DNA from: Chinchilla lanigera
Taxonomy: Eukaryota; Chordata; Mammalia; Rodentia; Chinchillidae
Direction: 5' to 3'
DNA length: 64,000 nt
Assembly: GCF_000276665.1 (NCBI RefSeq)
Contig: NW_004955475.1
Span: 656,618-720,617, forward strand
Shown: positions 35,786-48,295 of the stretch, one piece after another
How the letters are laid out: each line of letters begins with the position of its first letter
Numbering within the stretch: position 1 is the first letter of the stretch
Made by a program: the position numbers and the translations under genes
The notes under the pieces: model-generated
Databases searched by the model: none
Told to the model about the DNA's origin: nothing
The model's input: only the letters and a program-made list of their open reading frames with translations

Positions 35786-36399
35786 ACACCAAATAAATTA
35801 TCCCTGCACTTAAATGTTCATAGCAACCTACAAACTAGGCCTTTTAACTTTGTAGTTAAGAATGGAAAACTAATGAAGACTGAGCCACACTGAAATGCTC
35901 GTTTATATCAAATACAGCTGTCTCTTTACATACTTGATTATCACTAATTGGGTATAGAAGTCTCTATACACAGCAAACATTTTTAGAGGGGAGGGAATGG
36001 AAAGGAAGGAAAAAGGTGAAAGAAAGGCAGTTAAAACAATAAAAGGCAAGATGGAGACCAGGTGTAAGGCCATCAGAAGACCATAAACTGTACTGTAGGC
36101 CATGAACTGTATGTGCGACTTTGAAATCTAATCTTGGCCCAAAGGTTTTTCTTGCTATTACCCTGTATACATAGAAAAAAATTGCAAGTTTTCTCATGTA
36201 TCAACAGTCTCAAAGGCTTGAAGGCACAGAATTAAGAGATTTGGGAACAATAGACCGTATCATGCATGGACAGCAAAGGGGAAAATGATGACACAAAGGC
36301 AAAGGCTAAGTAACTTTAAGCACAATCTCACTTACAGTCCTTAAATGGACTATGAGATTTTCAAGAGATATAACCAAGTGTCATTCATTTTATATCCAC

Positions 36400-36491
36400 A
36401 CTTCCTTGTACTTAAAAATACTTAAAGATACTCATCATTCAACTTGTACTTAAAAATTCAACCTTGTACTTAAAAATACTCATCATTCAAC
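36400..36491. repeat. Short imperfect direct repeats
   Basis: cttgtacttaaaaat recurs three times and atactcatcattcaac twice. Confidence 0.8.
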
Positions 36492-36550
36492 TGAATGGAG
36501 ATAAGGTACGACAGGGAAAAGATATATTATTAATTTTAAAATGAACAATG

Positions 36551-36716
36551 TGCTAGGCGTGGTGGCGCACACCTGTAATCCCAGCACTCAGAAGGCTGAG
36601 GCAGGAAGATTGTTGTGAGTTCGAGGCCAGCCTGCGCTACCAAGTGTGCTCAAGGCCAGCCTGAACTGCGTGGCGAGACCCTGTCTCAAAAAGGCAAAAA
36701 AAATAAAAATAAAAAT
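36551..36716 (+). mobile_element. B1 SINE (extended type), young
   Basis: Near-consensus B1 with (AAAAT)n tail and duplication aaaatgaacaatg / aaaatgaacagtg (36538-36550 and 36717-36729). Confidence 0.94.
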
Positions 36717-36729
36717 AAAATGAACAGTG

Positions 36730-37875
36730 TTATCCACTGTGTTGCACGCTACTTTAGATTATATAAAATGTTAACATTTACTTCTTTTCTAACCAGCAAC
36801 ATATGGTGCTACTTGAGTAAGACTACAGTGGTGATACTGACAATTTAGGAAGACTCATTATATTTACTAAGATTATAATAGAATCTTGAACAGAAGATTC
36901 CCTAAGCGATGAGGGCTATACAGATGGAATATGTATTACCATATAAATGGGTAGGACCCTTCAGAAAGTATGTGACTCCTAAGGTTTTACAAAGTGAAAA
37001 ACTACTCTAGCAGAACATTCAGGTATCACTGGCCATAGTCTTAGACTCAAAATGACTAGCAAATCCCATCCTCCTTCCTGCCACTGATGAGCCTACACGA
37101 ACATAAAGGGTCTAGATACACTTTGCTAACTGGCTATCACTTCAACACCCTGGACTGTCCACCTGAGCTGTTGAAGTGAACTAGTATATTAAACAAGTTA
37201 CCACCTACTGGTTACCTATGGTATAGTAAAACTCTGCATTTACTAATATAATTACAATAATCACATGAATAAGGTCTTTCCCCAGATAAAGCAACAATAG
37301 GTTAGGTTAATTTACCCAAGGTTGAAAGTAATAGTAAGTGACCATGCCCCCAATCTTGAAATGCCTGGGCTCCACACTCTACTATTATCAAGCCTTCTCA
37401 AACTTTCCTACCTAAATTCTAATAAAAATGTTCTATTCACACGGAGGTGGTGGTAGCAGCAAAGAATAAACAGGCACCCTGGGGAGTTAAGTAGAAAGAG
37501 AAAAGTGGCATTCGGTAGAAAATTCAAAGCTACCTATGACAAAGAGCGCATTTCTTCCCACTTCATCCTGTTTCTTACTCTCATGAGCTGATTCCAGGTG
37601 TGGACCACAAATGTACAAGAATAAGGGTGCAACATCCTGATACACGAAGCAATCAAAGACTATTACACATCATAGTCAAGAAGAATCAGAAGTCAATTAA
37701 GAGAGTACCACTAGCCAAGAGGGAAAATTTGAACTTCGGTAAATTAGTACTGAAACTTGTCATATGTTTATAGCCATGAATGCAGTTATAAATACATATG
37801 TAAGTTTATATGCAACTTTCTTGAGATGATTGGGAACCACTTCATTATATTGAAAGCTGTCATTTAAAAACAAAA
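36730..37875. other. HUWE1 5' intron, mostly unique
   Basis: Nothing recognised. Confidence 0.5.
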
Positions 37876-37877
37876 AA

Positions 37878-38060
37878 CTGAGGCAGTGTGGTGGCACACA
37901 CCAAAATCCCAGCCATTTGGGAGGCTGAGATAAGATGATCCAAAGATCCAGGACAGCCTGGGCAACTTAGCAAGATCCTGTCTCAAAATAAAATTAAAAA
38001 CTAAAAAGGGCCAGGGAAGTGGCTCAGTGCTCCCCAGGTTCAATATCCAGCACTCTCCAC
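37878..38060 (+). mobile_element. B1-dID dimeric SINE
   Basis: B1 half (cccagccatttgggaggctg) then ID half (gggccagggaagtggctcag, ggttcaatatccagcac); a GA-rich microsatellite follows. Confidence 0.8.
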
Positions 38061-38061
38061 A

Positions 38062-38151
38062 AAAAGGAAGGAACGAAGGAAGATGAAAGAAAAAGAAAGA
38101 GACAGAAAGACAGACAGACAGACAGAAAGGAAGGAAGAAAAAGAAAGAAAC
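38062..38151. repeat. GA/GGAA/GACA-rich microsatellite
   Basis: Purine-rich run following a B1-dID tail. Confidence 0.85.
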
Positions 38152-38694
38152 TACAAAGTCACTGAGTAACCAAATAAAAACGGTAAACAAAAAATCACTC
38201 CACTAGGTAGATGAAAACAAAATGATAGCAGTGAAGCGCCACCACCGTGCAACTCCAACGAATTCATGGATTTTTACAAATGTAAGACATCACAACATAA
38301 AGAATGTTGCGAATAAACACATCATTCCTTCTGATGTTCACCAAAAAGAATTAACCTGAATTTATTAAGCTTCTGGATCCAGCTATCCATTGCAGGAACA
38401 TGGATCTGGGAATTACACTTTGAGAAACATTACAAAAGAAAAATCTCAAAGTGCTTCCAGCTGAAGGCAGTACAAAGAGTTGTGTGTATGTAAACATAAT
38501 AGTAAATACTCCATGACAGCCATTGATCTGTACCAGTTGTTCCTTGATCAGCAGCATGAGCACAACCTGGGAACTAAGAACTGCAAACTCTAGGGCCCTC
38601 CCTCCCACTTACAGAATCAGGAACTCAGATGGGGCCTAGCAATCAGTTTCAATAAGCCCTCTAGGTGTTTCTGACATCCCCTAAAGTTTCATAA

Positions 38695-38885
38695 CCACTG
38701 TTCTAAGCATCTTACACGCATTAAGTCATCTAAACTTACCCAAAACCCTAAGTAATATCATTAATTTAAAGATTATGAACTGTGGCACAAAGAGGTTAAT
38801 AATTTGTGCAAGGTGACACTGCTGGTAAGAAAAACAGATCAGAACTTGAACTGAGGGAGTCTGGCTCCAGAGTCCATGTTCTTAG
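38695..38885 (+). mobile_element. MIR SINE, ancient
   Basis: Clear MIR-type run: catcttacacgcattaagtc, caaggtgacactgctgg, ggctccagagtccatg. Confidence 0.65.
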
Positions 38886-38906
38886 TCACTGAGATGAAAA
38901 GTTTTT

Positions 38907-38980
38907 CTGGGCCAGGGATGTAGATCAGCTGCATAGTGCCTGCCTGGCAAGCGCAAGGTCCTGAGTTCAATTCCCAGTAC
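38907..38980 (+). mobile_element. ID SINE
   Basis: ID with A box tagatcagctg and B box gagttcaattcc; no clear tail. Confidence 0.85.
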
Positions 38981-39063
38981 TGCCCCCTTCAAAAAATCGT
39001 TACTGCCACATGAAAAGTCTTTCTACCTACAACAACTCAATTGGCAGAATGTAGTAAAAAATA

Positions 39064-39170
39064 AGAGAAGCTGAAAGGAAGGGAAGCTGAAACAGGAGGA
39101 GCACTTGGGCCCAGGAGTTTGAGGCCAGTCAGCTTGGATACATAGCAACTCTTCCGAAAAACAGTAGAAG
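39064..39170 (+). mobile_element. B1 SINE, degenerate
   Basis: Weak similarity (aggagtttgaggccagtcag, tacatagcaactc). Confidence 0.45.
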
Positions 39171-40129
39171 GATAAAAAAGCAAAGACCAAGAGACACATG
39201 GTTCACTATAAAACAAGACAGACATGTAACAAATGTAGAAACAATGTAATTATTAAAGTAATCTTTAAAAATTGTCCAAAATATAAGCAACCACTAAATG
39301 CAACATATCCAAGCATTTTTAATTTTAAGGACTTAAAACATGCATCATGCTAAAGATGGTGCATAAATTCATGGCAGTATATTCAAACTTACCAATCTTT
39401 AAATCAAAATTATGTAAGTCTTCTCTAGTTTTAGTTCCCTCTAGTCACCACTTAACTATTGATTGAAAAGGAAAAACTTTCAATACTTAAAATTATACAA
39501 CCTGAACCTCAGGGTTACAGAAATTTTAACATTATCTAATTCAATCAGCAATCTAAACTGAATTAGATCTACATTAACAATCTCCATTTAACCTTTACAA
39601 AAGCAGAAACAAATCTCAGGTCACATTCTATGATCAATCTTTGTCACCATTGTAATTTTATTTTTCTATTTCTTTTAATTTTAAAAAGAGTAGTAAATGA
39701 GAAACAAACAAAAAAATAGAACAGTAGCAGCATACCAGTATCACAAACATAAACAAATCAAAGCAAGAACATTCAAAGTGACACAGGGTCTCAAGACAAA
39801 ATAATACGAATCAACAGTGGTTATTACATTACATATCGCTATCCTCAACTACATTGCTCAGATTACCAGCTGTAAGAATGAAAGGTTGCTCAAATTATTA
39901 TAGGGAATAAGAAAATAATTCTTTGATAAAACAGTAGAGATAATACAGAGTTTCACTAGACAAGATGGTAGGAGTTCACCATTGTAATTCCATTGCATAT
40001 TGTTACCTTCAAATAAGTTGCTCAGACCACCAGACACAAGCATGCAAAGTCAATCAGAACATAAAAAATTGTAAGCACTAACTGTTCATTTCAATACACC
40101 ATCAGACATCAGCAACAGTCATCACAGCT

Positions 40130-40505
40130 ATTCATATATAATTTATATTTTGCCTTCCTTCTTTCTTTTTTCTTCTTTCCCTCATCCCAGTCGTTCCTTC
40201 CTTTGAGCAATTTCTTTCCCTTTCCTATCATCTATTGTACATTTTGAGTTTTACCTAGTCTTTCAGGTTCCTACAACAAGGAGACAATATGATGTTTACA
40301 CAAGTGGGTCCGACATTTCATTTATGAGTATGGTCTCAGGCTGCATCCATTTACCTACAAAAGCCTCGAGTCTATCTTTTTTAATAGCTGAGTAATACTC
40401 CATTGTATAAAAATACCACAACTTTTTTATCCATTCCTCAGTGGATGGGCGTCTGGGTTGTTTCCAAGATTTAGCTATAACAAACTGGGTATTTGTAATT
40501 TTAAA
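40130..40505 (-). mobile_element. L1 LINE 3' end, antisense
   Basis: Antisense L1 sequence with gagtaatactccattgtata and ccattcctcagtggatggg, and a pyrimidine-rich stretch at 40150-40220 that is the 3' UTR purine tract in reverse. Confidence 0.75.
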
Positions 40506-41067
40506 AGCTAAATGATTCAGAACTTTTAAAGGCTCTACAAGGACAATTCTCAAGATAACAGCTCAAACCAAACCTTCAGTTTTTTTACCCACAGAGGGCC
40601 ACTCCTTCAATATGTGAAAGCATTTATATAACCAAAGAACCAAGCTGGTCAACAAGTACGTCAAGTTTTAGTAACTCAACTACTATGACACATCAAATGG
40701 AGAGCCTCCCAAAAATCTTAACAGCTGAATTATCCCTGACATTAACATACATAAACATCTGATAATCAGTCACTGAGGAGACTCAAGAAAGCAATACAAG
40801 AAAACATCAAAAGCCCAAGTGCTTGCAAATATCTATCTTACAGATAATGAGATTACTGTAAAGCAGCCTAATATAGTTACACCTACACAACAGATTTCAA
40901 CAACTTAGTCTTACTCCCAGAAAGGTACTGGCAGCATGAAGTGTGAATATTTTCAAAGCAATCAAGTTTGGCATTTTAATAATACTTTGAGTTTGTAACT
41001 AAAATACATAACAAAAGAAAATATACCTTTTTAAGTTAAAAAAAAAAAAAACTGTTAAGAACTGTGG

Positions 41068-41229
41068 AAGCCGGGCGTGGTGGCGCACGCCTGTAATCCC
41101 AGCACTTGGAGGCTGAGGCAGGAGGATCATTGCGAGTTCGAGACCAGCCTGGGCTACAAAGTGAGCTCAAGGCCAGCGTGAACTGCATAGTAAGACCCTG
41201 TCTCAAAAAGACAAAAAAAAAAAAAAAGT
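41068..41229 (+). mobile_element. B1 SINE (extended type), young
   Basis: Near-consensus copy with A tail and duplication actgtggaa (41061-41069 and 41230-41238). It is the best local reference for the extended B1. Confidence 0.93.
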
Positions 41230-42735
41230 ACTGTGGAAAGCTACAGTAATAAAAACAGGGTGGTACCAGCACAAAGAGAGACTTTTGAGACAGGGTCTCA
41301 CAGGTAACCCAGGCTGGCTTTGAAACTCACTATGTAGTCCCAAGCTAGCCTGGAACCTGTTGAAATCCTCCTGCCTCAGCCTCCAAGTGCTAGGATTACA
41401 GGCATGTGCCACCACACCTGGCTAAAAGCAGATATACTACATAAACAGAATAGAAGATGCAGAAACAAATGCAAGCACCTTCAGCCATCTCAAGTTGTAC
41501 ATGTGCTGGAGAAAAGCTAGCCTCCTTCACAAATGTTGCTGGGGAAACTAGTTATCCATGTAAAGAATCTAGATCCCTATCTCTTTTGTATCAAAACTGA
41601 TGAAAGACCTAGATAGAAAAAGATACTCTGACTATTCTGGAAGACAAAATAGGTTAAAACTCTTCAGACCTAGGTATAGGCAAGGACTTCCTAAACACAA
41701 CTTAAATTGTACTAGATACCTAGAATCAATAAATGCAATTATATCAATTTAAAAACTACTGCACGGCCACCAACCAACAGAATACAGAGACAATTTACAG
41801 AATAAGAAAAAAAAATTGCCAACTACATCTTGGACAGAGGGTTAATATCTGGACTATATAAAGAACTAAAAAAAAAAAAAAATTAGACCGCTCCAAAATA
41901 TAACACCCAATCAAAAAATGGGCAACTGAAATGAACAGACACTTCTCAGAAGTAATACAAAGGCCAATAAGCACACGAAAAATGTTCCACATTTTTGGCC
42001 ACTAGCAATATGCAAATCAAAGCAACACTGAGATTCCATTTTGTCCCAGTAAGAATGTCTGTTATCAAGGACTCAAAAGACTAGAAATGCTGGCAAGATT
42101 TTGGGAGGATAAAAGGAACCCTTCTATGTTGTTGGTGGGAAGGTAAACTAGTACAAACACTATGGAAATCAGTATGTAGATTCCCCTAAAAATTAAAAAT
42201 AAAAATTCCATTTGATCACGTTATACCTCTTCTGAGTAGCTTCCTGAAAGTTGAAGACATCGTATTACAGTGATATATGCATAACCATGTTTATAGCAGC
42301 ATAAATCACAATAGCTGAAATACAGAACCAGATTATATGCCCATCAACAAAAAAATGAAGAAAAATTTTTGGTACATATACACAATGAAGTATTACTCAG
42401 CTATAAAGAATAAATGTGAGTCATCTGTGGGAAAATGAATGGTTCCTGATAGCATAATACTAGGTGAAACAAATCGGACACAGGTTAAATATTGCATGAC
42501 TTCTGAGAGGCCTAATATATAAACAACATAAACAGCAAAATAAAAGATCGTAAGAAACAGGTAGGTAGGTTCTATGGAGGTAGGAAGGGTATCTGGGGAA
42601 GAGGGAGTGAAGTGGTATGGGAAGAGGCAGAGAAAGGGGAGTAAAAATGATCATAATGCAATATATGTATGTACCAATCCCCAGAGACAAATGTAAGTAT
42701 GTATGGCAAACATACTAATAAAAAGTTTTTTGAAC
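41226..42735 (+). mobile_element. L1 LINE, ORF2 C-terminal region and 3' UTR
   Basis: Starts in ORF2 (aaagctacagtaataaaaac) and runs through the C-terminal coding part, the G-rich 3' UTR (42550-42645) and a cttcaa-type end near 42730. It is interrupted by B1 at 41281-41424. Many stops make it inactive. Confidence 0.85.
41281..41424 (-). mobile_element. B1 SINE in L1
   Basis: Antisense B1 (gagacagggtctcacaggta to accacacctggctaaaa) interrupting L1 ORF2. Confidence 0.88.
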
Positions 42736-42967
42736 TGTGGAAACATTCAAATGTTGTAATGCCTACTGTATACAAAGTTCTATACCAGTACTCTACAGTT
42801 ATCCTAATTTCAAAAACTCAGGTTTAGATTTAAGTGACCATGCTTAAACTTTCTAGCTGCAGAAAATTCAGTAAATATCAATTCATTATATACAATGTGC
42901 TCAAAACTGCTTTTGTTGAAACTATGGGCTAGCTATAATTTCCAAGAAAAAACATTTTTAACTATTT

Positions 42968-43090
42968 TTTGTTTTTTTTTTTTATAAAGTGTCTCATTAT
43001 GTGGACCAGGCTGGCCTCAAACCCGTGGTGATTCTCCTGCCCCAGCCTCCCAAGTGCTGGAATTACAGGTATGCACCCCCTTGCCCAGCC
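42968..43090 (-). mobile_element. B1 SINE
   Basis: Antisense B1 (gtctcattatgtggaccagg to ccccttgcccagcc). Confidence 0.85.
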
Positions 43091-43094
43091 ATCT

Positions 43095-44720
43095 CTTTAA
43101 TATTTAGTAAGTTCTCAAGTTCTGACTGATTTCTGCATCAATGAACATCTAATTGAAAGGCCTGAACTCATGATCCACAGTACTGGTAATTGATAATAGC
43201 ATTTCATCTAAAAACCTAAAACTTTTCATTCATGATGTCTTCTCCCCTTACTGCTTCTTTAACTTGAAATTACTTTTAAAGATAATAACAAGTGGCCTGT
43301 TCTGCTCCCATCTGTGTCTAAATCAAAGGCTAGCTGGAGTCTATGAGTTCTATTTCTATTCTCTGGTTTTGACCATGGAAGAACACAAGGGCAGGGTCTC
43401 AGAGAGCTAATACTGCATAAGGAAACAAATAAACAGTTTTAAAGACTTTGTGCTGGAGGGAATATCATTCTTAGGTTAAATAAAATCTAATTAAGTGTAA
43501 CAGGAAAAGTACAGTTGTGCATGACACCTGAAAATCAGATCTAGGTGGAAGTTTCCAGAAATTGTTTGGCATTGTCATTTCAAGAATTATGACAGTCAGA
43601 AGAAATCACTAGGTGAGAAGTTATGGGTCAGAGTGCTTGAGATATCAATGTCAATGTGTAGTATAAAAATAACAAAATCAGCTAAGGCTACAGAAACAAT
43701 GCACCAAAAAACCCCAAAGGTACAATCAGGACATTATGTAGGAAACATTAGCCTCTTCTACCAGGAGACCTACTTTTCATGTGGAATAGAAAGCAGGGCC
43801 AAGACATCGAAATGAAGTCAAGTATCAAATCAGACTTTGCCAGAGAAAAAGGAATCCATGACTAGTTACTTTAGGATAGTGACTAGGCCAGCAGTATCAA
43901 TTCCAACTAGGATATAGGAGATTACTACCATTTGTTCCATTATAATGGGTTCTCAAGGACGTTAACAAAAACTGGTTAGACCCCACTACTGGATAATAAT
44001 CCCCAAATGAGGTGGTAACGCTACAGACCAATTTTCTTCAACGAAGTGGAAGAACAAATAAAGGAAAAACCTACAGATTAAAACAAACTGAAGAGCTAAA
44101 TCAGCCCTTTTCAACAAATGTAGTTTCTCTGTATCCTTAGACAGACTGTAAAGAAAACAAAGCTGAGAAAACCGGGGAAACTTGAACACTTATTTCATAC
44201 TTTCTACTTAGTAAAAAACATTTTTTCTGTTGTACAATGATTTTGAGTATGTTTAAAGAGCGCTTGTTATTCAGCAATACCAATATTTTCCATATAAAAA
44301 TAACAAGGAAGATTTAGCTCAAAGTTATTGAGTGGGGAAGAGTAGAAGTACAGATAAAACATAATGACTGCATTATGCTAAAGGTTAAAGCTGGTAATGG
44401 TTATGTGGAGTGATCATTACACTATTCAGTTTTATAGGTTTCAAATTTTTCATAACTTTTAAAAAGAATTAGAGATAACAGTTTTTTAATTTTATTTTTT
44501 GAAAGATGCTTAATTAAAAGGCACGTACAGATAGAATGTATTTAAATAGTTCCCTTTAATTCAGTAATGAGTGCCACTTAAACGCAAGAAGCAACTAGTG
44601 TTGCATCCAATCTGGGCACTGGAAGAAACCAAAGTAGCTCAATATGATAATGGAAATACCCCCACCATCTCCATTTCAGGAAGTAAAATAACAATACTAC
44701 CAACAAAAATCTATAAAAAC
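43095..44720. other. HUWE1 5' intron, mostly unique
   Basis: Nothing recognised besides the exon candidate just beyond its end. Confidence 0.5.
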
Positions 44721-44724
44721 TAAC

Positions 44725-44865
44725 CTAAAATCACAGCCAATCATACTCATCCTGATGGGAAATCCCAACACTGCTCCTGGAGGTTCCTGAATTTTCCCAA
44801 TGAAGTTGGTCTGTTTGCTGGTTTCTCTGGAGCACTAACCCACTCAAGTCAGGCTAGTAGAGGAC
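44725..44865 (-). other. HUWE1: Candidate HUWE1 5' UTR exon
   Basis: On the minus strand a T-rich acceptor (CTTTTTTTATAG, AG at 44867-44866) is followed by 141 nt of exon-like, non-repetitive sequence and then a donor TTTTAG|GTTAGT (GT at 44724-44723). An alternative acceptor lies 13 nt further in (TCTACTAG). It lies between the CpG-island promoter and the first coding exon, as expected for a 5' UTR exon. It contains two in-frame ATGs (44750 and 44744). Spliced to the 15154 exon, these give a 10-codon uORF that stops 17 nt before the main start codon. I infer the exon from splice signals; I do not recall the UTR sequence. Confidence 0.5.
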
Positions 44866-44869
44866 CTAT

Positions 44870-46240
44870 AAAAAAAGATGTGTGGGGGAGAGAAAGATAC
44901 ACATTTATTAGGGTATGGGAGAGTTAACCATTATACCAATGTTCTAAAGTAATCACAGTTATTACTTTTAAAGCAACAGCCCTCACATCACTTTGTATTT
45001 TTAAAGATCTGCTTTGAGCAGTAACTGAAGAATCAGAAACCAATAGCTGTAATAGTTCTAACTTGACACTTACTCAACACCCTTGAAAACTCAATTAGGT
45101 TTTCAACTCAAATGAAATTTAGGAGACAGTGTTTAAATGCTTTTTGGCTATACAGGGAGACAAATGGTAAAACATCCTTGGAAACTCAGGTTGAACTTTA
45201 CCACTGAACCTTATACAAAGTTTGTATGTGATATCTCCACTCCTTCCTGTCTTCTCAGAAATTTCCCTAGAATAAATTAAATCTTTTAGGCCGCATCTAT
45301 ATTATCATCCCCAGATTTATTCTAATGCTGAATAACAAGTCAAACTGAGGTTTACTTCACTTGTGATGACGGTTTTGTTTTACCCAGTATAAAAGGCACA
45401 AAGGCAAAATCTCAAAGTAATCTGTCCTCAAAAAGGGGTAAATTCATTTACTTCCAAAACACTTCAAACTAAAGCAAATCTGAAACTCAAAACTAGAGTC
45501 CACGCACAATTATTGGATAGTTACCCACTGTAAATTTTCAACAGTAGTATGCTTTTCACTACTGTGTATCTATTTCAACACCCATTTATCTAACCAAAGG
45601 AATTAATATTGGTCTAATGAAAACATTACGGAAAACTATCTCCAAATCAAATATTCTTCCAGTTAATAAGTACACTGGAAAATATAAAATGGCAAAAGCA
45701 CAACAGGAGGTAGTGTATTTTTAAAAAATGGCAGTGATTGCCTTTGGAAAAGCAGGTTGGCGTCCCAAGCAACCTTTCTAACATCTTTCAGGAATCATCC
45801 TGCTCAGGTAAAAAATTCCAAATAACAGATCCCCAAACTAAGGAGCCAAATAAATGAGGCAGGGGAAAAACAGCATGAACACTTGTAAACTAGGTAGCAG
45901 AAAGTTCTCTTTACCACTGTATAATGTATGGCACCAAATTTCAATTCTTTTGTAGGGTGAATGACAGGACAGACTGCCTTTGAAGGAATGAACAGGCAAG
46001 GGATGAGGCAGGCATCCCTTCCAAAAGATAAAACACCTGGGTGTGGTTCTTGACAGGGACATTACTATGGCTAGTGGTCATTCCAGGAGAGGCACTGCAC
46101 TGAAATTCTTAGGCTAGCAAGAAACAGATTGGGAATCATCATGAACCACTGCAGATAAAGCAGCTAAAGGTGAGGGGAAAAACATAAAAACATGTCTGGC
46201 CTAGAAACATGCCAAAAACTTAAAGAGTCCTACACCAAGA
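44870..46240. other. HUWE1 5' intron, mostly unique
   Basis: Nothing recognised. It is unusually poor in young SINEs, as expected near a promoter. Confidence 0.5.
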
Positions 46241-46244
46241 AAAA

Positions 46245-46445
46245 AAAAAATCATGGCAATTTATTGTATGCCTACCATGAGCCAGGAACTTTATAAATTT
46301 TCTCAAATTCCAGCAAAAACCCTTTAAATTCTATCAATACTCTTCCACTACATAATTAAACTGAGAATTTGAAAAGTAATTTGTCCAAAGTCACAAAGTT
46401 TAATGTGACCGCAAAACACATACTGGACCGTATTTCCACCACACC
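46245..46445 (+). mobile_element. MIR SINE, ancient
   Basis: tgcctaccatgagccaggaac and tgtccaaagtcacaaagtt are MIR-type. Confidence 0.6.
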
Positions 46446-47807
46446 AGGGTGCCTCACTTGAATGAGAAATATAGTATCCATGTCTCCTCAACCTATGCAA
46501 CATTAGAACCCAAAGGAAGCAAAGCCGAACATGTAATTTACAAAAGAAACAAATGGTAATTGTTTACAGACACGATGGTGTGAAGAGGAAACAAAGCAGG
46601 ATAAGGCAGAATACAATCTATCAATGATATATTTAACACATGGAAGGTGGAAAACACAGGAGAGCCTGACGCCACTCCAGGAGATTCAGCTCCGAGAAAG
46701 AGTATTTGGAGTAGGGGGAGGAAGGAAATCCAAGAATTAAGAAATGAGAAACAGGTAAGAGGTGGTTAGCAGCAAAAATAGATGTCCGCGGACCTAAAGG
46801 CTACTACCGAAAAAGAGCAAGGCAGGGAAAAGGGGCGGGTCCCGGTCTTGCAAAGGAAATGGGGGAGGGACGGAAGACAAAAAGTTGGTTGCGGGGGAAG
46901 GTGTGAGGAAGAGTAGGCGTTTAGTGAACATGGAAGCCACAAGGACGCCAATATCCAACTAGAGACTCCATCGATCCATTTATTGCTACACCTAAGAGTG
47001 GTCTAGCAGCATGCAGAATTGAAGAATTTTACCCCGTGCACGAATCAGGGTCATGCAAGCATGAGGACCTGAGGAAATGGAAGGCTACTATGACTCCATC
47101 CACAAAAAGATGGAGTAAATTCAAGGAACGGGATGAGCTCTATTCAACGCTGGCGTCGAAGAGACCCAGGGAAGAGGAAGATGGCACAAGGTAGACGACC
47201 TAGGCTAAACTCCAAATTGAAAGAAACAGGGAGGAGGTGACAGAGCAAAGCTGACTTCCCCCCTTAAATAAGAGTCTCGACTATCCCCGTAGAAAGAGGG
47301 AAGATGTGATAGGGCGACAGAAGAATTTGGGACAAGCGAAGGTTAGGTCTCCAAACCTTAGCTCAAAGGCCGTGCGAGTCAAGAAGCTGAGCCCACCTAT
47401 ACGCATAAAAAACTAGGGTCGCGGCAAGGCTGAGGTTCCGAGGCGGCCAGTCGTCGCTGGTTGGCCCTCTCTCTCCTACCACCCAATCTAACCCTCAATC
47501 TCACTGTCCAAGGAACTCGGGACTCCCCTTGCATACTTCCCAACTCGCCCACTGCGTCGGCGGTGGGGACAACGAAGACGATGACCAGTTGGTGGGGGCA
47601 AAGGCAGGCCCCACACGAGGCTGAGGCCCGGGAAATGGTGTCGCCCCAACCGACCAGAAATGGGATGGTCTCCGTTTCAGGTACAGTTTACCGGGGCCTC
47701 GGCGCTTCACCATTCGTCACTTCCTTAATGTCGTGTGCCCGAGGCGTCACAAACGTGGATAGCCAACACCTCGGCCTCGGGTCCTAGCTGGACAGACATC
47801 AGCCTCC

Positions 47808-47818
47808 GCCGCCATCTT
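47808..47818 (-). promoter_or_regulatory. YY1-type site
   Basis: The minus strand reads AAGATGGCGGC, the long YY1 consensus often found just downstream of start sites. It lies about 100 bp downstream of the exon 1 donor at 47921. It may act at an alternative start site or in the intron. Confidence 0.5.
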
Positions 47819-47921
47819 AACAGCAGGCGGACCGACCCTAGTCACTGCCCCCCCCCCCCGCTACCTCAGCCACAGCCAGCGGATCCCACGAGGACTTATG
47901 TTAGCTCCCGCGAGAACTCAC

Positions 47922-48150
47922 CAAGAACCGCACGAACCAAAAAACGCTGCCGCCGCCTTTGCGGCTGTTGCAATCAATAGCTGAACCTCTGCAGCCTTCA
48001 CACAATCCCGCGAGAACCTTTACCAGATGGAGAAAGCCAGAGCCCAACCCTTCCCAGAGTCCTCCTCCCACCACATTCGAAATCGCTTCAGCTCGGTTCT
48101 CGCCCTGCACGAAGCGAAAAGCAAATGACGCACAACCTCACAAACCACCA
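47922..48150 (-). other. HUWE1: Probable HUWE1 non-coding exon 1
   Basis: A donor CTTG|GTGAGT (GT at 47921-47920) lies in the middle of the CpG island on the minus strand. The sequence before it is GC-rich with no long ORF starting at an ATG, consistent with a 5' UTR first exon. The upper end is approximate because the start site cannot be read from sequence. Confidence 0.55.
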
Positions 48151-48285
48151 AGGGGCGGAGTTAATCTTCAGCCACCAGCTTTCGCGTGCGTTGTGAGAAT
48201 TATCGCGATACTATGTTTCTCTACAGCGAGACCTTCGAAATCTACCGCAAGATACAGCCCGCGCCTCGCCTTAGGAAACAAGAGT

Positions 48286-48295
48286 TCTCGCGAGA
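48286..48295. promoter_or_regulatory. TCTCGCGAGA palindromic promoter element
   Basis: An exact ten-base palindrome TCTCGCGAGA. This motif is a known CpG-island promoter element bound by BANP when unmethylated and enriched at housekeeping promoters. It sits just upstream of the proposed HUWE1 exon 1. Confidence 0.75.

Larger units (their letters stand above)
5257..48200 (-). other. HUWE1: HUWE1 gene, 5' portion (promoter through coding exon 4)
   Basis: HUWE1 is a HECT-domain E3 ubiquitin ligase of about 4,370 residues. It acts in nucleus and cytoplasm on substrates such as MCL1, p53, MYC family proteins and histones, and the C-terminal HECT cysteine carries ubiquitin. Only the N-terminal 168 residues are encoded here, in four exons on the minus strand. 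The introns between coding exons are 8704-15085, 7811-8604 and 5410-7603, all GT-AG. The donor at 5256 opens an intron whose next exon (expected to start Ser-Trp-Gly-Gly) is not in the window. The upper limit is my estimate of the start site inside the 47.4-48.5 kb CpG island. The HECT domain, UBA, UIM and WWE regions lie outside. Identity rests on exact agreement of all four exon translations with the known HUWE1 N terminus. Confidence 0.95.
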
